Assembly: GCF_002931075.1 (NCBI RefSeq)
Contig: NZ_PSTQ01000004.1
Span: forward strand, 1-64,000
DNA length: 64,000 bases
Direction of reading: 5' to 3'
From: Pseudoclavibacter sp. AY1F1
GTDB taxonomy: Bacteria; Actinomycetota; Actinomycetes; Actinomycetales; Microbacteriaceae
Positions 24,529 to 32,914 of this stretch are shown here, one piece after another. The position numbers were made by a program, and so were the translations under genes. Positions within the stretch are counted from its first letter, which is position 1; the number at the start of each line of letters is the position of its first letter. A model generated the notes under the pieces. The model was not told where the DNA came from, made no database searches, and worked only from the letters and a program-made list of their open reading frames with translations.

Positions 24529-25146
24529 GTGAGCCGACAGAAGACGCACTGGGAGATCGTGCACGCCGAGCGGCGTGCCCTCGCGGACGACCTCACCCCC
24601 TTGAGTGACAAGGAATGGGCCACCCCTTCACTCTGCACCGGATGGACGGTGCATGACGTGCTCGCCCACCTCGTGAACGACGCGACGACAACTCGCCTCA
24701 GCTTCGTCGCGCAACTGGCGGCGGCCCGCTTCGATTTCGATGCGCTCAACCAGCGCGGCGTCGAGTCAGAGCGTCGAGCACGCCCGCTGGATACGCTGGC
24801 CAGGTTCCGCGAGGTCGCCGACCGCACCTCCAGCGCCCCGACGCCAGCCGCGACGCGCTACGTGGAGGCCATCGTGCACGGCGAGGACATCCGCCGCCCG
24901 CTTGGCATCGCGCACACCTACCCCGTCGACGCCGTCCTCGAGGCCATCGTGCACCAACGCAAGACGCCCGTCGCGATGGGCGGTGGGCGCGAGCTCGCCG
25001 CCGGCCGCCGCCTCGTCGTCACAGACGCGGGCACCACTGCCGCAAATCCCCTCTCGCTCGGCCAGGGGCCGGCCGTTCGGGGCACCGCCATCGACCTGCT
25101 CCTCTGGCTGAGCGGTCGCGATATCGCACCGGAGGCGATCTCATGA
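24529..25146 (+). CDS. Maleylpyruvate isomerase family / DinB-like mycothiol-dependent protein
   Basis: A 205-residue protein of the actinobacterial TIGR03083-type family, related to mycothiol-dependent maleylpyruvate isomerase and the DinB four-helix fold. Characteristic are S-L-C-T-G-W-T-V-H-D-V-L-A-H-L-V near the N-terminus (metal-binding histidine) and Y-V-E-A-I-V-H-G-E-D-I-R-R-P-L in the middle. The GTG start lies right behind the -10 hexamer; longer frames upstream have no support. It overlaps the kinase gene by 4 bases (ATGA). The reaction is unknown; the family typically uses mycothiol as cofactor or detoxification thiol. Confidence 0.87.
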   Translation: MSRQKTHWEIVHAERRALADDLTPLSDKEWATPSLCTGWTVHDVLAHLVNDATTTRLSFVAQLAAARFDFDALNQRGVESERRARPLDTLARFREVADRTSSAPTPAATRYVEAIVHGEDIRRPLGIAHTYPVDAVLEAIVHQRKTPVAMGGGRELAAGRRLVVTDAGTTAANPLSLGQGPAVRGTAIDLLLWLSGRDIAPEAIS

Positions 25147-26114
25147 GCACCCGACACGCATCCACCGATGGCAGTCACGTTTCGATGACTGGCGGCGACG
25201 GCGCGAGCACCCTCGTGATCGGTGAAGCACTCGTCGACCTCCTTCCCGGCGACGCGAGCTCTCCGGACGGCCGGGCGCTCCCGGGCGGCTCCCCCATGAA
25301 CGTCGCCGTGGGCCTCGCCCGCCTCGGGCACCGCTCCCAGCTCGCCGCACGCCTCGCCGACGACCAACTCGGTCGCCTCGTGCTCACCCACCTCGAGGAA
25401 TCGGGCGTCACCCTCGTCGACGGTGCGTTCGATGGGCAACGCACCTCGACCGCGAGAGCCACCTTGGACGAGCACGGCAGCGCAAGCTACGAGTTCGACC
25501 TCGACTTCTCGCTGCCAACGCCCGACCTCGCGGGTCTCGACCTTCTGCACACCGGTTCGATCGGCGCAGTCGTCGAACCAGGCGCTGCCGTCGTCCGCGC
25601 CGCTTTCTCCGACGCCAGGGAGCGCGGCGGGATCCTCACGAGCTACGACCCCAACGTGCGCGCGGCCATCATGGGCGAGCGCGACTCCGTGCGGGCGCGC
25701 GTCGAATCGCTTGTCGCCCTCAGCCACGTCGTGAAGCTCAGCGACGAAGACGCCGAGTGGCTCTACCCGGACCTCTCCCCCTCTGAGGTCCTGCAGCGGT
25801 TCGTGGAGCTCGGCGCTCGACTCGCCGTCATGACTCGCGGCGGCGACGGCGCGCTCGCGCGCACTCGCGACCGCGAGCTCGCCGTGCAGGCGCCGCCCGT
25901 GCGGGTCGTCGACACTGTCGGGGCGGGCGACGCCTTCATGTCGGGCCTCCTGCACGCTGTGTCGACCCCGAGCATCCGCCGCGGGCTCCTCGACGGCCAA
26001 CCTGACACGAGCTGGGTAGATGCGGCCCTCGCGACGGCCGCCCGCAGCGCTGCCGTGACGGTCGCGCGCGCCGGAGCGAACCCACCCTGGCCGCAGGAAC
26101 TCGCCGGCAACTGA
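25143..26114 (+). CDS. PfkB-family carbohydrate kinase (fructokinase-like)
   Basis: A 323-residue ribokinase-fold sugar kinase. The N-terminal PfkB signature is P-G-G-S-P-M-N-V-A-V-G-L-A-R-L-G and the C-terminal one D-T-V-G-A-G-D-A-F-M-S-G-L-L, containing the catalytic aspartate and anion hole. K-L-S-D-E-D-A-E-W-L-Y is typical of fructokinases. About 20 extra residues precede the conserved start V-I-G-E-A-L-V-D. The ATG overlaps the stop of the DinB-like gene. Phosphorylation of fructose or a related ketose is likely; the substrate is not certain. Confidence 0.92.
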   Translation: MSTRHASTDGSHVSMTGGDGASTLVIGEALVDLLPGDASSPDGRALPGGSPMNVAVGLARLGHRSQLAARLADDQLGRLVLTHLEESGVTLVDGAFDGQRTSTARATLDEHGSASYEFDLDFSLPTPDLAGLDLLHTGSIGAVVEPGAAVVRAAFSDARERGGILTSYDPNVRAAIMGERDSVRARVESLVALSHVVKLSDEDAEWLYPDLSPSEVLQRFVELGARLAVMTRGGDGALARTRDRELAVQAPPVRVVDTVGAGDAFMSGLLHAVSTPSIRRGLLDGQPDTSWVDAALATAARSAAVTVARAGANPPWPQELAGN

Positions 26115-26159
26115 CCTGGGACTGCAGCACGTCGGAACCTGATGCGGACCGGCGAGCAT

Positions 26160-26270
26160 CTTGTGCGTGACATGCGAGACCTGGGTAGCCGACCCAGCCC
26201 ACGTAGTCCAGGTAGCCCACGTAGCCCCGACCCAGCCCACTAGCCGACGCAGCGAACAGAGCCCACAGAG
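26160..26270 (+). repeat. Degenerate GTAGCCCA / CCGACCCAGCCCA repeats
   Basis: A C-rich low-complexity stretch with repeated CCGACCCAGCCCAC and GTAGCCCA words between the kinase and TauE-like genes. No gene is supported here. Confidence 0.7.
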
Positions 26271-26373
26271 CCCCGGCCGGATACCCGTTGTGGAGCCTGC
26301 GCCACGCCGCGGGAGGCGTATCCGGAGACATCGCCACCTTGTCGGCACAACAGGACAAATCGCAGATCGGGCC

Positions 26374-26379
26374 TAGACT
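26374..26379 (+). promoter_or_regulatory. -10 hexamer TAGACT, leaderless promoter
   Basis: TAGACT ends 6 nt before the GTG of the TauE-like permease gene. Confidence 0.5.
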
Positions 26380-26385
26380 CGTTGA

Positions 26386-27138
26386 GTGCTCGAGCTGCTC
26401 CCCCAACTGCCCGCATTCGCCTGGGCGCTGCTCGCGGTCGCCGCCTTCGCCGTCGGCATCTCGAAGACCGCTCTCCCCGGAGTCACGACCCTGTCGGTCG
26501 CGACCTTCGCCGCTGTCCTCCCCGCCAAGCAGTCCACCGGCGCGCTCCTGGTGCTGCTCATCGTCGGCGACATGTTCGCCCTCTGGACTTACCGGCGCCA
26601 CGCTGACTGGCCCACGCTCGTCAAGCTCATCCCGGCTGTCGCCGTCGGTCTGCTCGCAGGTGCCGCGTTCCTCGCCTTCGCCGACGACGACTGGGTGCGA
26701 CGCGTCATCGGCATCATCCTGCTCGTCCTCGTGGCGATCACCGTGTGGCGCCGCTACCGCACCCCGGAGACGCCGAGCGACCGAGCCGCCAAGGTCGCGC
26801 GAGCCAGCTACGGCTCGCTCGGCGGGTTCACGACGATGGTCGCCAACGCCGGCGGGCCCGTCATGTCGATGTATTTCCTCGCCGCCAAGTTCCCTGTCAA
26901 GGCCTTCCTGGGCACCGCCGCCTGGTTCTTCGCGATCGTCAACATAGCGAAGCTGCCGTTCTCGATCGGCTTGGGCCTCATCACGCCGGGCACCCTGGTT
27001 TTAGACCTGCTCCTCGTGCCGCTCCTCATCGGAGGTGCCTTCCTTGGCCGCTGGCTCGCGCCGCGCCTCAGCCAGAAGCTCTTCGACCGCATCGTGCTGG
27101 TGCTGACGATCGCCGGCGCCGTCTACCTGCTCGTGTAG
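26386..27138 (+). CDS. TauE/SafE-family sulfite exporter-like permease
   Basis: A 250-residue membrane protein with about eight hydrophobic helices and the duplicated TauE/SafE architecture. Signature-like parts are A-V-G-I-S-K-T-A-L-P-G-V in the first half and G-S-L-G-G-F-T-T-M-V-A-N-A-G-G-P-V in the second. The GTG start is right behind the -10 hexamer. The family exports sulfite, sulfonates or related small organic anions. No sulfur-metabolism gene adjoins it, so the cargo is open. Confidence 0.92.
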   Translation: MLELLPQLPAFAWALLAVAAFAVGISKTALPGVTTLSVATFAAVLPAKQSTGALLVLLIVGDMFALWTYRRHADWPTLVKLIPAVAVGLLAGAAFLAFADDDWVRRVIGIILLVLVAITVWRRYRTPETPSDRAAKVARASYGSLGGFTTMVANAGGPVMSMYFLAAKFPVKAFLGTAAWFFAIVNIAKLPFSIGLGLITPGTLVLDLLLVPLLIGGAFLGRWLAPRLSQKLFDRIVLVLTIAGAVYLLV

Positions 27139-27254
27139 CGCAGGCACCCAGGCTGCCCCGTGTGCCCGCGACACCGGGCCTCGCCAGCCGGCTCGCGCAC
27201 GCCCACTGCGGTGTAGTACGCCGAGAGAAGCGGCGGGCGACGCGGCGGGAGACG

Positions 27255-27500
27255 CTACGACGAGCGCCGGAAAAGCCCCTTCAGTCGCGACATGTGGCGA
27301 TCCGTGAATTCGTTCGAGAGCTTCATCGTCTCGGCCGTCAGGTTGCCGCCCGCCATGATGGAACGGAGCGTCGCCTCGGCCCGCTCCTGCTGAGTCGGGG
27401 TGCGTTGCGCGCCGGAAGCGGCGGCCCCGTCGACCCCGCGCTCGCGCTCGTGCTCCAGCTCGCTCTCGCGCGCGCTCGGGACCTGCTCAGCATCAACCAT
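27255..27500 (-). CDS. Small hypothetical protein
   Basis: An 81-residue soluble protein with a charged N-terminal half and a helical C-terminus: Q-Q-E-R-A-E-A-T-L-R-S-I-M-A-G-G-N-L-T-A-E-T-style sequence followed by L-K-G-L-F-R-R. The ATG at 27500 is chosen; the open frame extends to 27545 but the extra residues look unrelated. No domain is recognised and the ribosome site is weak. Confidence 0.5.
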   Translation of the reverse strand: MVDAEQVPSARESELEHERERGVDGAAASGAQRTPTQQERAEATLRSIMAGGNLTAETMKLSNEFTDRHMSRLKGLFRRSS

Positions 27501-27605
27501 GACGGCAAGGCTACACAGCAGCTCGACTTCGCCGTTCGCCCGCACCGCAGCCGAGGAAGTGCGCCCGTCAGGGGGCCGATGGGCTGTGCTCGCCAGGGGT
27601 GCCCG

Positions 27606-28637
27606 TCAGGCCGCGCCAGCCGCATCCCCCTCGCAGACGCCCCCGAATTCCCGGAGCCAGCGGATGCCGACCTCGCGAGTACGCAGCACCCCCTTGTACT
27701 CAGCCATGTCGTCCGGCAGCTCCTCGAGCACTTCCGCCGTGCGTGCCGCCCACTCTGACACCGTGGCGAGAGCCGCGAACGGCAGAAGGTAGCTGCGGAT
27801 CAGGAACATGATGGCGTTCGATTCGGGCAGGCGGATGAGGTGCTGCACCTCGGTGCGAAGATGCAGCCGTTCGCCGACCGCAGCGAGAGGACCATCCACG
27901 AGCGACGTCCGGTCAGGGCCCCACTCCGGATAGGTCTCCGTCGACGTGTCGAGCTTCCCGTCGACCGTGAGCGTCCAGTTGGTGCGCCGGAAGCTCTGCC
28001 CCGGCTCGAGGCGCATGAGGAACTCCTGCGCGCGCGGGATGACGCCCTCGTCGTGCACGCGAGGAACCGGGCCGTGGATCTCGAGGAACGACATGCCGAC
28101 GTCGAATCCGAACGACCAGTCCGCGGCGAACGTCACGAGGCCGGCATCCGCCCACAGCTCGCCGTCGCGCTGATCAAGGAGCACGATGTCTTCCTGGATT
28201 TGCTGACCGATGAAGCCGAGCGGGCCCTCAGGCATCGACGACGCTTCGCCTACGGCGAAGCAGCGGTCAACGCCGAGGAGGCCGTTGTGCCAATGCCACC
28301 CGCCGCCCTCTCGCGTGAGGCTCATGTGCTCCGGGTACGCCTCGGCGAGCTGCTCCATGAGCACGAACATCGCGTCCCACGCGGCCGGGACCATGTGCGG
28401 CAGGCACTGCAGCCGAGACGGGTCATCGCTCAGGATGCGGGCTCGCTCGGCGAGCTCACCCCGATACGCGTGGTCGATGTCGACCGGATGCTCGCCCCAG
28501 GAACCGGCGGCCGTGGCGCGGGGCACGGATGCCGGCTCCACGTTGGTGCTGTAGCGGTAGGTCTCCTTCGGGAACGGGAACGGGAAGGCGGCGACTGCGA
28601 CGGAGTGGTCGACCTCGCCGGGGATGGATGCGGTCAC
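27606..28637 (-). CDS. Haem-dependent oxidative N-demethylase family protein (DUF3445)
   Basis: A 343-residue protein of the DUF3445 family, whose characterised members are haem-containing oxygenase components acting in dimethylamine oxidation in Pseudomonas. Diagnostic stretches are L-P-H-M-V-P-A-A-W-D-A-M near residue 80, V-Q-E-D-I-like Q-E-D-I-V-L-L, F-A-A-D-W-S-F-G-F-D-V-G, R-R-T-N-W-T-L-T and a conserved R-S-Y-L-L-P. The GTG overlaps the reductase stop (GTGA), making it last in a four-gene coupled operon with its likely electron donor. The expected reaction is O2- and NAD(P)H-dependent removal of a methyl group from a secondary amine; the true substrate here is unproven. Confidence 0.88.
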   Translation of the reverse strand: MTASIPGEVDHSVAVAAFPFPFPKETYRYSTNVEPASVPRATAAGSWGEHPVDIDHAYRGELAERARILSDDPSRLQCLPHMVPAAWDAMFVLMEQLAEAYPEHMSLTREGGGWHWHNGLLGVDRCFAVGEASSMPEGPLGFIGQQIQEDIVLLDQRDGELWADAGLVTFAADWSFGFDVGMSFLEIHGPVPRVHDEGVIPRAQEFLMRLEPGQSFRRTNWTLTVDGKLDTSTETYPEWGPDRTSLVDGPLAAVGERLHLRTEVQHLIRLPESNAIMFLIRSYLLPFAALATVSEWAARTAEVLEELPDDMAEYKGVLRTREVGIRWLREFGGVCEGDAAGAA

Positions 28638-29623
28638 AGTTCAAGCTCCAGGATCTCGCCTCGCGGGCGGGAGACGCACGGCATGAGGCAGTCGCCGCGG
28701 CCCTTCTCCTCATCGGTGAGGAAGCTGTCGCGGTGCTCGATGCCCGCGGTGTCCTTGTCCCCGGAGCCTGGGCGCACTCGGACGGCGACGCGGCACTCAC
28801 CGCAGACGCCCTGCCTGCAGAGGTTCGGCACGGGCACGTTCTCGGCGAGCAGCGCGTCGAGGAGAGTGGTGCCTGACTCGACACGGATCGTGCGTCCAAG
28901 GCGCAGCAACTTCGCATCGAAGGGCTCGCCCGGCTCGAGAGCGGGGGCAGTGAAGGCCTCGGCGTGGACGCGCGAGTCCGGCCAGCCGGCCGCCCCGGCC
29001 GCGCTCGTCACGGCCTCGATCATGGCGACCGGACCGCACACGTAGAGGTGCGCCCCCAGCGGCTGGTCGATGAGGGCAGCTGCGAGGTGCGCGCGCAGCT
29101 CTCCGCGGCTGCCGCAGACCGTGAGGCGTCCCCCGCTCAGTTCCTCAAGCTCTTCGCGGTGCGCTCCCCCGCCCTCCCCGTGCGCATAGACCACCTCGAA
29201 GGAGCGGCCCCACTCGGCGGCCGCCCTCGCGTGCGAGAGGATCGGGGTGACGCCGATGCCGCCCGCGATCAGCAGGTGGTGCCGCGCAGAGAGCACGGGT
29301 GGGAACGCACTCGACGGCGCACTGGCCGTGACCGAGTCGCCTGGCTGCAGGCCGTGCATCCACCGCGAACCCCCACGCCCCGCCTCGTCGAGTCGGACCG
29401 AGATCGAGTAGGACTCGGGGCGCCGACCTGGTCCAGTGAGTGAGTAGGAGTTGCGGGCGGGCGCGGCGCCCGGAACCTGAGCCCCGACCTGCACGGCGAT
29501 GCTGCTGCCGGGCGCAAACGACGGCAGCGTGCGCTCGCTCGGGTCGCGGAGCGTCAACGCGCGCACCCCGCCCCCGAGTTCTGTGATGCCGGCCACAACA
29601 AGCTCGAGCATCACAGCACTCAT
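28634..29623 (-). CDS. PDR/VanB-type oxidoreductase (FMN/NAD(P)H, 2Fe-2S)
   Basis: A 329-residue one-component reductase. The N-terminal half has the flavin-binding barrel (N-S-Y-S-L-T, then S-I-S-V-R), the middle the NAD(P)-binding fold (G-G-I-G-V-T-P-I-L and Y-V-C-G-P-V-A-M-I), and the C-terminus a plant-type ferredoxin cluster C-R-Q-G-V-C-G-E-C plus a distant Cys in D-C-L-M-P-C. It passes electrons from NAD(P)H to the neighbouring haem oxygenase component. ATGA and GTGA overlaps tie it to the genes on both sides. Confidence 0.93.
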   Translation of the reverse strand: MSAVMLELVVAGITELGGGVRALTLRDPSERTLPSFAPGSSIAVQVGAQVPGAAPARNSYSLTGPGRRPESYSISVRLDEAGRGGSRWMHGLQPGDSVTASAPSSAFPPVLSARHHLLIAGGIGVTPILSHARAAAEWGRSFEVVYAHGEGGGAHREELEELSGGRLTVCGSRGELRAHLAAALIDQPLGAHLYVCGPVAMIEAVTSAAGAAGWPDSRVHAEAFTAPALEPGEPFDAKLLRLGRTIRVESGTTLLDALLAENVPVPNLCRQGVCGECRVAVRVRPGSGDKDTAGIEHRDSFLTDEEKGRGDCLMPCVSRPRGEILELEL

Positions 29624-30390
29624 GCGAAAGCCAGCTGGCTCGGCTCGCGCGCGGGCTGCGGCGTGGCAGCGAGCTCCGCGTCAGCGAAATACCCCAGGTA
29701 CGCGCCCTGTCGGCGCGAGAAGTGGTAGTAGATGGTGAGCTGCAGGCCGCAGCCAGCGCACGTCACAGTCCCGTTCGCCGCGCCAGTCCCGTTCGCCGCG
29801 CCAGTCCCGTTCGCCGCGCCAGGGCCGAGCGTCTTCGACTGACAGTGCCCGCAGGAGACGAGGACCCGGCCAACTTCAGATGCCGGAGGGGCGAGTACAA
29901 GCGTGATCTCCTCGTCGAGCACTCCGGCTTCGTGCAGGATCGCGCGCAGCGCCCCGAGCGAGGGCTCGTCGCCGACGACCCGAAACCGCCACCCGGTTCT
30001 GGCCTCGGCGAGCGCCGCGGCGATGCGGTCTCGCGAAGCGCGCGAGGCCGCAGTGGCGAGCTCGACCACCGTGCCATGGCCGCGATCCGCTGGCGCCTCG
30101 CCCGTTGCCAGGACACCGGCGCTCACGTCTGGACGCCCCTCCGCCCCGACGAGGAACGTGATCGTGCGAGCCGCGAAGGCTCCCTCGAAGGCGGGCCTGC
30201 CGGCATCGCGGCTTCCCGCGTCCAGCATCCGGCGCCACCTTGAGGAGCTCGTGGCCGTCGCGCTCACACCCGGCGCCGTGTCCAGGCCGAGCACAGTGCC
30301 CGGGGTCGGCGCGACCGGGTTCGCACCTGTCGTCTCACATTCCGTCTCACGTTCCGTGACACCTGCTGCCGCTCCCGTCGTCGCTCCCAT
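29620..30390 (-). CDS. DmmA-like subunit of dimethylamine monooxygenase, zinc-ribbon C-terminus
   Basis: A 256-residue protein. An unconserved N-terminal ~50 residues is followed by a domain with F-R-V-V-G-D-E-P-S-L and an acidic, aliphatic strand E-I-T-L-V-L. The C-terminus carries two metal-type knuckles, S-C-G-H-C-Q and C-A-G-C-G-L-Q-L, ending in Y-Y-H-F-S-R-R-Q-G-A-Y-L-G-Y. That last block is the hallmark of DmmA-family proteins encoded with DUF3445 oxygenases. Between the knuckles an 18-bp tandem repeat inserts three copies of G-A-A-N-G-T, lengthening the loop. Start is the ATG 5 bases below the cupin stop; subunit naming is from memory. Confidence 0.82.
   Translation of the reverse strand: MGATTGAAAGVTERETECETTGANPVAPTPGTVLGLDTAPGVSATATSSSRWRRMLDAGSRDAGRPAFEGAFAARTITFLVGAEGRPDVSAGVLATGEAPADRGHGTVVELATAASRASRDRIAAALAEARTGWRFRVVGDEPSLGALRAILHEAGVLDEEITLVLAPPASEVGRVLVSCGHCQSKTLGPGAANGTGAANGTGAANGTVTCAGCGLQLTIYYHFSRRQGAYLGYFADAELAATPQPAREPSQLAFA
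29767..29820 (-). repeat. 18-bp tandem repeat, three units, inside the DmmA-like gene
   Basis: Three identical 18-bp units encoding G-A-A-N-G-T between the two cysteine knuckles. Frame is preserved. Confidence 0.92.
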
Positions 30391-30395
30391 GATCG

Positions 30396-30797
30396 TCAGG
30401 GAGCGACGGAGCGGTGGCCGACGTAGAAGGCGAGCGCCGAGTCCTCGGTGCTGAAGAGGATGCGGGAGCCCTTCGGGAAGAAGATGGCGTCCCGCGGACC
30501 CGCGAACGAGACCTGACCCGTATCCACGTTCTCGAGACGGAAGGTGCCGGAGAGCACCACCTTCATCTCGTCGTAGTCGTAGAAGTAGTCGAGCGGCGCG
30601 TCGGTGTGGGTGAGCGCGAAGTAGCCCGCCGACATGGCGGAGCCGTCAGGGTTCGAGTAGACGTCGGCGATGTACCCGTCAGTGCCCGGGTACTGCTCGA
30701 GCGGCATGCGCGGGAGGTCAGCCCAGAAGTCCGGCGTCACCCTGAACGGAGGGATAGCCGTGGTCACGGCGTCGATGCTCATGAATTCAGTGCTCAT
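30396..30797 (-). CDS. Cupin-domain protein (ethanolamine-utilisation EutQ-like)
   Basis: A 133-residue single-domain cupin. The fold is shown by F-A-L-T-H-T-D-A-P-L-D-Y-F-Y-D-Y-D-E-M-K-V-V-L-S-G-T-F-style sequence and G-P-R-D-A-I-F-F-P-K-G-S. A glutamate in the first cupin motif is retained, while the His pair is partly replaced by Tyr/Asp, so metal binding is uncertain. Starts at 30797 or 30782 are both possible. It is the first gene of the amine-monooxygenase operon, 5 bases from the next start. A role in substrate binding or regulation is inferred from position only. Confidence 0.8.
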   Translation of the reverse strand: MSTEFMSIDAVTTAIPPFRVTPDFWADLPRMPLEQYPGTDGYIADVYSNPDGSAMSAGYFALTHTDAPLDYFYDYDEMKVVLSGTFRLENVDTGQVSFAGPRDAIFFPKGSRILFSTEDSALAFYVGHRSVAP

Positions 30798-30947
30798 GAA
30801 CCCAGTATCGAGTGAACGTCGTTTCCTCCGTGTAAACGGTGGTGGTCGATCTGGTTCCCGTTCGAGCACACACGCGGGCCCGGGATGCAGGCAGAGCTGC
30901 GTGCGCGATACGGGGTCGGCATACGGGCTGGGATACGGACCGGGATC

Positions 30948-31334
30948 TCAGGCGTCGTGGGCATCCAGAGCGTCGAGCTCGGCCAGCGCCGTCCGCGCCC
31001 GCTCGAGGCGTGCCGCCTCAGGCTCCTCCCACCAGCGCGGCCCGCGCTCGCCCAGCCCGTGCTTCGCGAGGCCGACCCGCTTGCGCGAGGCCGCGACCGC
31101 CTCCTCATCACCACGGCGCTTCGCGGCACCCACCCCGGATCGCGCCCGCCCGAGATGCGACTTCAGCCGCTCCACCAACTCAGCGGGCAGGCTCGGGTCG
31201 GTGCGCCGCCAGCGGCGGCCCTTCACGATCAGCCAACGTTCATCGTCGATCGCCGAGTCCGACTCAGCGTCAGCGTCAGCGTCAGCGTCAGCGTCAGTGT
31301 GACGTTCCGGCTCGCCAGCGCGCTTGATGGCCAT
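30948..31334 (-). CDS. Conserved small basic protein (annotated elsewhere as 'biopolymer transporter Tol')
   Basis: A 128-residue protein. The core starts D-D-E-R-W-L-I-V-K-G-R-R-W-R-R-T-D-P-S-L-P and continues with a basic helix (L-K-S-H-L-G-R-A-R-S-G-V) and G-L-G-E-R-G-P-R-W-W-E. This architecture is widespread in actinobacteria, where it often carries the misleading name 'biopolymer transporter Tol'; it is soluble and its function is unknown. The N-terminal tail is a D-A repeat from an expanded hexanucleotide. On the minus strand the ATG lies 6 nt behind a TAGTGT hexamer (31346-31341), again a leaderless layout. Confidence 0.78.
   Translation of the reverse strand: MAIKRAGEPERHTDADADADADAESDSAIDDERWLIVKGRRWRRTDPSLPAELVERLKSHLGRARSGVGAAKRRGDEEAVAASRKRVGLAKHGLGERGPRWWEEPEAARLERARTALAELDALDAHDA
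31261..31300 (-). repeat. Hexanucleotide repeat (GTCAGC) coding for a D-A tail
   Basis: Six or seven consecutive GTCAGC units on the plus strand, read on the minus strand as Ala-Asp repeats near the N-terminus of the small basic protein. Confidence 0.85.
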
Positions 31335-31384
31335 ACGCCGACACTACGCGCGTACGACCATCAAGCGAGGGCACCGACTACCGA

Positions 31385-32914
31385 TCAGCGCGTGACACCA
31401 ACTGCACCGTCGACGCGACGCGGGATGCCGAGCGGATTCGCTTCCTTGAGACCATCGGGAAGCAGAGCTTCGGGGAACCCCTGGTAAGCAACCGGCCTCA
31501 GGAACCGGAAGACTGCAGCCGCCCCGACCGACGTGGTTGCGGGTGCCGTTGTCGCCGGGTACGGTCCACCGTGCTGCTGTGCGTAGGTCACGGAGACGCC
31601 CGTCGACCACTGGTTCCAGAGAACGCGGCCGGCTTTCTCCTGTGCGAGCTGCACGAGCTCGCGCACGCTCTCGATCGCCGTATCCGCTTCCTCACCGAAG
31701 ACGCTGACCGTGAGCTGTCCAGCGAATTCGCGGAGAATGCGCACCTGGTCGACCTCGTCGTTGTACGTGACAACAACTGCGGCCGGACCGAAGTGCTCCT
31801 CAGCCAGCTCCGCAGCATGCTCGAGGAAGGTGTTGGCGTCGGTGCTGTACAGCGAGAGCCCGCGAGCACCAGCCGGGGTCCCGTCGGCGTGGGCGAGCGT
31901 CGTCAGCTTGGGGTTGCCGTGCAGCCATTCGAGAGACCGCTCGAACCCGGACTCGATTCGAGCGTTCAGAAGCCTGTGCGTCTCGAGCTGCTGGATCTCC
32001 TGGAGTTCGGCCAGCAACGGGCTGCCCGCGGGTACAACCAGGACGCCCGGCTTGGTGCACAGCTGGCCTGAGCTGCCGGCGACGGCAGCAAGGAACCCCG
32101 CCGCGATCTCGGTCGCCCGCGTGTCGGCTGCGGCGCGCGTCACGAACACCGGGTTGACGCTTCCGAGCTCACCGAAGAAGGGAATCGGCTCTTCACGCGA
32201 TGCAGCGAGGTCGAAGAGGGCCCGGCCGCCCGCGATCGAGCCAGTGAATGAGGCGGCCTTCAGCGCGGGATGCAGAAGAGCCCTGCGTCCGTTCTCGGTT
32301 CCGGTCACGAGGGCAAATGTGCCTTCGGGGGCGCCTACCGCGCGCAGCGCAGTCGTGACGACAGCTGCAGTCGCGACCGAGAGCTCGACATGGCCAGAGT
32401 GCGCCTTGACGATGACGGGGCACCCCGCCGCGAGAGCCGATGCGGTGTCTCCGCCAGCGACGCTGAACGCGAAGGGGAAGTTGCTCGCGGCGAAGACCAG
32501 GGCAGGACCGACGGCGACGAGGTGCCGCCTCAGGTCCGGGCGCGGGGCCCCCATCGGCCAGTTCACGTCGGCGTGGTCGATGGTCGCCTGCGAGAGCTGG
32601 CCAGCCTCAAGCTCATCAGCGAAGAACCTAAGCTGGAACGTCGTGCGTGCCAGCTCGCCCTTCAAACGCCCCTCGAGGAGGTTCGTCTCTCGCATGGCGA
32701 TCGAAATCAGGCTCCCTGCGGAATCGTCGAGGGCGTCGGCAACGAGGCGGAGAGCGGTGGCTCGGCCGGCCGCCGAGGTTGCACCCCAGACACGGGATGC
32801 TCGAGCGGCACGATCAACAAGCTGATCCACAACCGCATCTGCATCCACCCTGGCCGCGTCAGCCGCCGGTGCCGAGGCTGCGTCGACGACGGTCAGGTCG
32901 GGGCCGCCCGTCAC
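31385..32914 (-). CDS. Alpha-ketoglutarate semialdehyde dehydrogenase (aldehyde dehydrogenase family, NADP+)
   Basis: A 509-residue aldehyde dehydrogenase of the 2,5-dioxovalerate group. It shows F-A-A-S-N-F-P-F-A-F-S-V-A-G-G-D-T-A-S-A-L-A-type cofactor entrance, K-A-H-S-G-H, F-T-G-S, the catalytic glutamate in F-G-E-L-G-S-V-N-P and the catalytic cysteine in S-S-G-Q-L-C-T-K-P-G. The K-A-H and G-E-L-G-S-x-N-P variants separate this group from general aldehyde dehydrogenases. It oxidises 2,5-dioxopentanoate to 2-oxoglutarate. Its GTG overlaps the stop of the kdgD-like gene, whose product makes the same aldehyde. Confidence 0.92.
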   Translation of the reverse strand: MTGGPDLTVVDAASAPAADAARVDADAVVDQLVDRAARASRVWGATSAAGRATALRLVADALDDSAGSLISIAMRETNLLEGRLKGELARTTFQLRFFADELEAGQLSQATIDHADVNWPMGAPRPDLRRHLVAVGPALVFAASNFPFAFSVAGGDTASALAAGCPVIVKAHSGHVELSVATAAVVTTALRAVGAPEGTFALVTGTENGRRALLHPALKAASFTGSIAGGRALFDLAASREEPIPFFGELGSVNPVFVTRAAADTRATEIAAGFLAAVAGSSGQLCTKPGVLVVPAGSPLLAELQEIQQLETHRLLNARIESGFERSLEWLHGNPKLTTLAHADGTPAGARGLSLYSTDANTFLEHAAELAEEHFGPAAVVVTYNDEVDQVRILREFAGQLTVSVFGEEADTAIESVRELVQLAQEKAGRVLWNQWSTGVSVTYAQQHGGPYPATTAPATTSVGAAAVFRFLRPVAYQGFPEALLPDGLKEANPLGIPRRVDGAVGVTR

